From the NCBI GenBank assembly GCA_964372215.1, contig CAYJQC010000028.1, positions 1-54,181 on the forward strand: a stretch of 54,181 nucleotides of DNA, in the 5' to 3' direction. The stretch's first letter is position 1. Each line of letters starts with the position of its first letter. The translations under genes and the position numbers were made by a program. Source of the DNA: DAIMFL01 sp964372215 (GTDB lineage Bacteria; Pseudomonadota; Alphaproteobacteria; Dongiales; Dongiaceae). The notes beneath the pieces are model-generated. The model worked only from the letters and a program-made list of their open reading frames with translations, was not told the origin of the DNA and did not search any database. Below, one piece after another: positions 52,635-54,181 of the stretch.

Positions 52635-52938
52635 GGGCTTACCGCTGGTGCGGACGGAGGAGCCGGCGACGGCTCCTCGCTCCGTCGGCCTGCAGGCTGC
52701 GGCATCCCGGCCCTGGTCCAAGATCGCCCCGTCTCGATGCGAGACGCGGCGCCTGGACCAGGCCCCGGGAGATTGGCCTGACTCACGGATCGCACCGTTC
52801 CGGTGCGATCCGTTCAGGCTCCAGGGCATCGGTTTCGGGGGGACGCGCTTGCTTGCCCTTCCGAAGCTGGTAGATTACGCGCCGCGCATCCAGCCCGGCG
52901 CCTCGGGTGCCGCCGTCAGCAACTAAACTGGCAGGTCG
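52635..52938. other. Structured mdh-sucC intergenic region
   Basis: 304 bases with three hairpins: 52653-52686 (inner stem GAGGAGCCG/CGGCTCCTC, tetraloop GCGA), 52712-52762 (outer CCTGGTCCA/TGGACCAGG enclosing CGTCTCG/CGAGACG), and 52786-52812 (12-bp CGGATCGCACCG with its complement, loop TTC). Hairpin one could terminate mdh; the others may stabilise or control the sucC leader. No ORF of note. Confidence 0.6.
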
Positions 52939-54108
52939 ATGAATATCCACGAGTATCAGGCCAAGAGCCTGATGGCAAAGTTCGGTGTCGCCGTGCCGCG
53001 CGGCGCCGTTGCCTACACGCCGGAGGAGGCCGCCGAAGCGGCCACGCAGCTCGGCGGGTCGGTGTGGGTCGTGAAGGCCCAGATACATGCCGGCGGCCGC
53101 GGCAAGGCCGGCGGCGTCAAGGTGGTCAAGTCGGTCGACGACGCCCGGGCGGCGGCCAAGGAGCTGCTCGGCAAGATCCTCGTCACCCACCAGACCGGCC
53201 CGGCCGGCAAGGAAATCAAACGGGTCTATGTCGAGGAAGGCTGCGACATCCGTCGCGAGCTCTATCTCGGCCTGCTGATCGACCGCGCCACCAGCCGCGT
53301 CACCATCATGGCCTCGACCGAGGGCGGCACCGAGATCGAGGAGGTGGCGGCCAAGACCCCGGAGAAGATCATCCGGATCGCCATCGACCCGGCCACCGGC
53401 ATCATGCCCTTTCACGCCCGCCGCATCGCCTTCGGCCTCGGCCTCGAGGGCCCGCAGGTCGGCTCCGCGGTCAAGTTCATCACCGCCATGTACAAGGCCT
53501 TCACCGAGCTCGACGCCTCGATGGTCGAGATCAATCCGCTGGTGGTCACCGGCCAGGGCGAGGTGCTCGCCCTCGACGCCAAGCTCGGCTTCGACGACAA
53601 CGCGCTCTACCGTCACAAGGACGTCGAGGAGCTGCGCGACGAGGACGAGGAGGACCCGGCGGAGCTCGAGGCCGGCAAGCACGGCCTCAACTACATCAAG
53701 CTGGCCGGCAATATCGGCTGCATGGTGAACGGCGCCGGCCTCGCCATGGCGACCATGGACATCATCAAGCTCTACGGCGGCGAGCCGGCCAATTTCCTCG
53801 ACGTCGGCGGCGGCGCCACCAAGGAGCGGGTGACCACCGCCTTCAAGCTGATCCTGTCCGACCCCAATGTCGAAGGCATCCTGGTCAACATCTTCGGCGG
53901 CATCATGCGCTGCGACGTGATCGCCGAGGGCGTGGTGGCGGCCGCGCGCGAGGTCAGCCTGCACGTGCCCATGGTGGTGCGGCTCGAAGGAACCAATGTC
54001 GAGCTCGGCAAGAAGATCCTGCGCGAGTCCGGCCTCGCGATCGTGTCCGCCGACAATCTGGCTGACGCCGCCGAGAAGATCGTCAAAGCGGTGAAGGAGG
54101 TCGCCTGA
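52939..54108 (+). CDS. sucC: Succinyl-CoA synthetase subunit beta (ADP/GDP-forming)
   Basis: 389 residues. ATP-grasp N-terminus MNIHEYQAKSLMAKFGVAVP, VWVVKAQIHAGGRGKAGGVK, then the nucleotide site and metal region EINPLVVTGQGEVLALDAKL. The C-terminal CoA-ligase domain has KLAGNIGCMVNGAGLAMATM, FLDVGGGATKERVTTAFKLI and VNIFGGIMRCDVIAEGVV. Makes ATP or GTP from succinyl-CoA with SucD. Its TGA overlaps the sucD ATG by one base. Confidence 0.97.
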   Translation: MNIHEYQAKSLMAKFGVAVPRGAVAYTPEEAAEAATQLGGSVWVVKAQIHAGGRGKAGGVKVVKSVDDARAAAKELLGKILVTHQTGPAGKEIKRVYVEEGCDIRRELYLGLLIDRATSRVTIMASTEGGTEIEEVAAKTPEKIIRIAIDPATGIMPFHARRIAFGLGLEGPQVGSAVKFITAMYKAFTELDASMVEINPLVVTGQGEVLALDAKLGFDDNALYRHKDVEELRDEDEEDPAELEAGKHGLNYIKLAGNIGCMVNGAGLAMATMDIIKLYGGEPANFLDVGGGATKERVTTAFKLILSDPNVEGILVNIFGGIMRCDVIAEGVVAAAREVSLHVPMVVRLEGTNVELGKKILRESGLAIVSADNLADAAEKIVKAVKEVA

Positions 54109-54181
54109 TGGCCGTCCTGGTCGACGCCAAGACCCGCGTCATCTGCCAGGGCTTCACCGGAGCCCAGGGCACCTTCCATTC
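54108..54181 (+). CDS. sucD: Succinyl-CoA synthetase subunit alpha, 5' end only
   Basis: The window ends after 24 codons: MAVLVDAKTRVICQGFTGAQ followed by GTFH. This is the standard SucD opening, in which QGFTGAQGTFH forms the start of the CoA-binding fold. Coupled to sucC through TGATG. Confidence 0.93.
   Translation, partial: MAVLVDAKTRVICQGFTGAQGTFH

Overview
The window is 54,181 bases of high-GC, gene-dense chromosome from an alphaproteobacterium. The supporting evidence is gene content: a DUF2336 protein, the order sdhCDAB - mdh - sucCD, ffh-rpsP-rimM-trmD-rplS next to leucine biosynthesis, and malyl-CoA-lyase-like and mesaconyl-CoA-hydratase-like genes. A Rhodospirillales-like or related lineage is my inference; no rRNA or tRNA gene was seen. 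The right edge cuts sucD after 24 codons; the left edge lies in a repeat-rich intergenic stretch.

Layout. 0.1-5.4 kb: a minus-strand fatty-acid oxidation operon (acyl-CoA ligase, thiolase, hydroxyacyl-CoA dehydrogenase/enoyl-CoA hydratase). 5.6-7.9 kb: a 2.3-kb mobile element with perfect 22-bp terminal inverted repeats and an 8-bp target duplication. It carries dinD, two other cargo genes and a truncated IS1-family transposase. 8-17 kb: a secreted protein, map, a short-chain dehydrogenase, pgk, azlCD, a DUF2336/PAS-histidine-kinase pair and an unknown protein. 17-25 kb: a Nudix protein with a repeated C-terminal coding unit, an EamA transporter, a poly-G tract, an FkbM methyltransferase, ftsY, mtaB, a ParDE-type toxin-antitoxin pair, an oxidoreductase and a lipoprotein operon. 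25-31 kb: ffh, a VOC protein, rpsP, rimM, trmD, rplS and leuC. 31-38 kb: GNAT, a small exported protein, an OmpR-type two-component system, RDD, leuD, leuB and three small exported proteins. 38-42 kb: asd, pdxY, a CoA-ester lyase and a MaoC hydratase. 42.4-43.6 kb is free of recognisable genes. 43.6-54.2 kb: sdhC, sdhD, sdhA, an unexpected extra ORF, sdhB, a short-chain dehydrogenase, DUF6494, a SAF-type oxidoreductase, zapE, mdh with a lysine-rich tail, sucC and sucD.

How it fits together. Much of the window is central carbon metabolism: beta-oxidation, C4/C5 CoA-thioester chemistry, the TCA segment from succinyl-CoA to oxaloacetate, and leucine/lysine-threonine-methionine biosynthesis. The SRP genes ffh and ftsY lie about 5 kb apart, with ffh followed by the translation cluster.

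The most unusual items are the IS1-derived cargo transposon, the in-frame fusion of malate dehydrogenase to a histone-H1-like tail that has its own internal start signals, the foreign-looking ORF between sdhA and sdhB, a tandem family of tiny exported proteins, a paired 52-bp palindrome repeat present at two loci, and a 1.17-kb structured gene-free gap ahead of sdhC.
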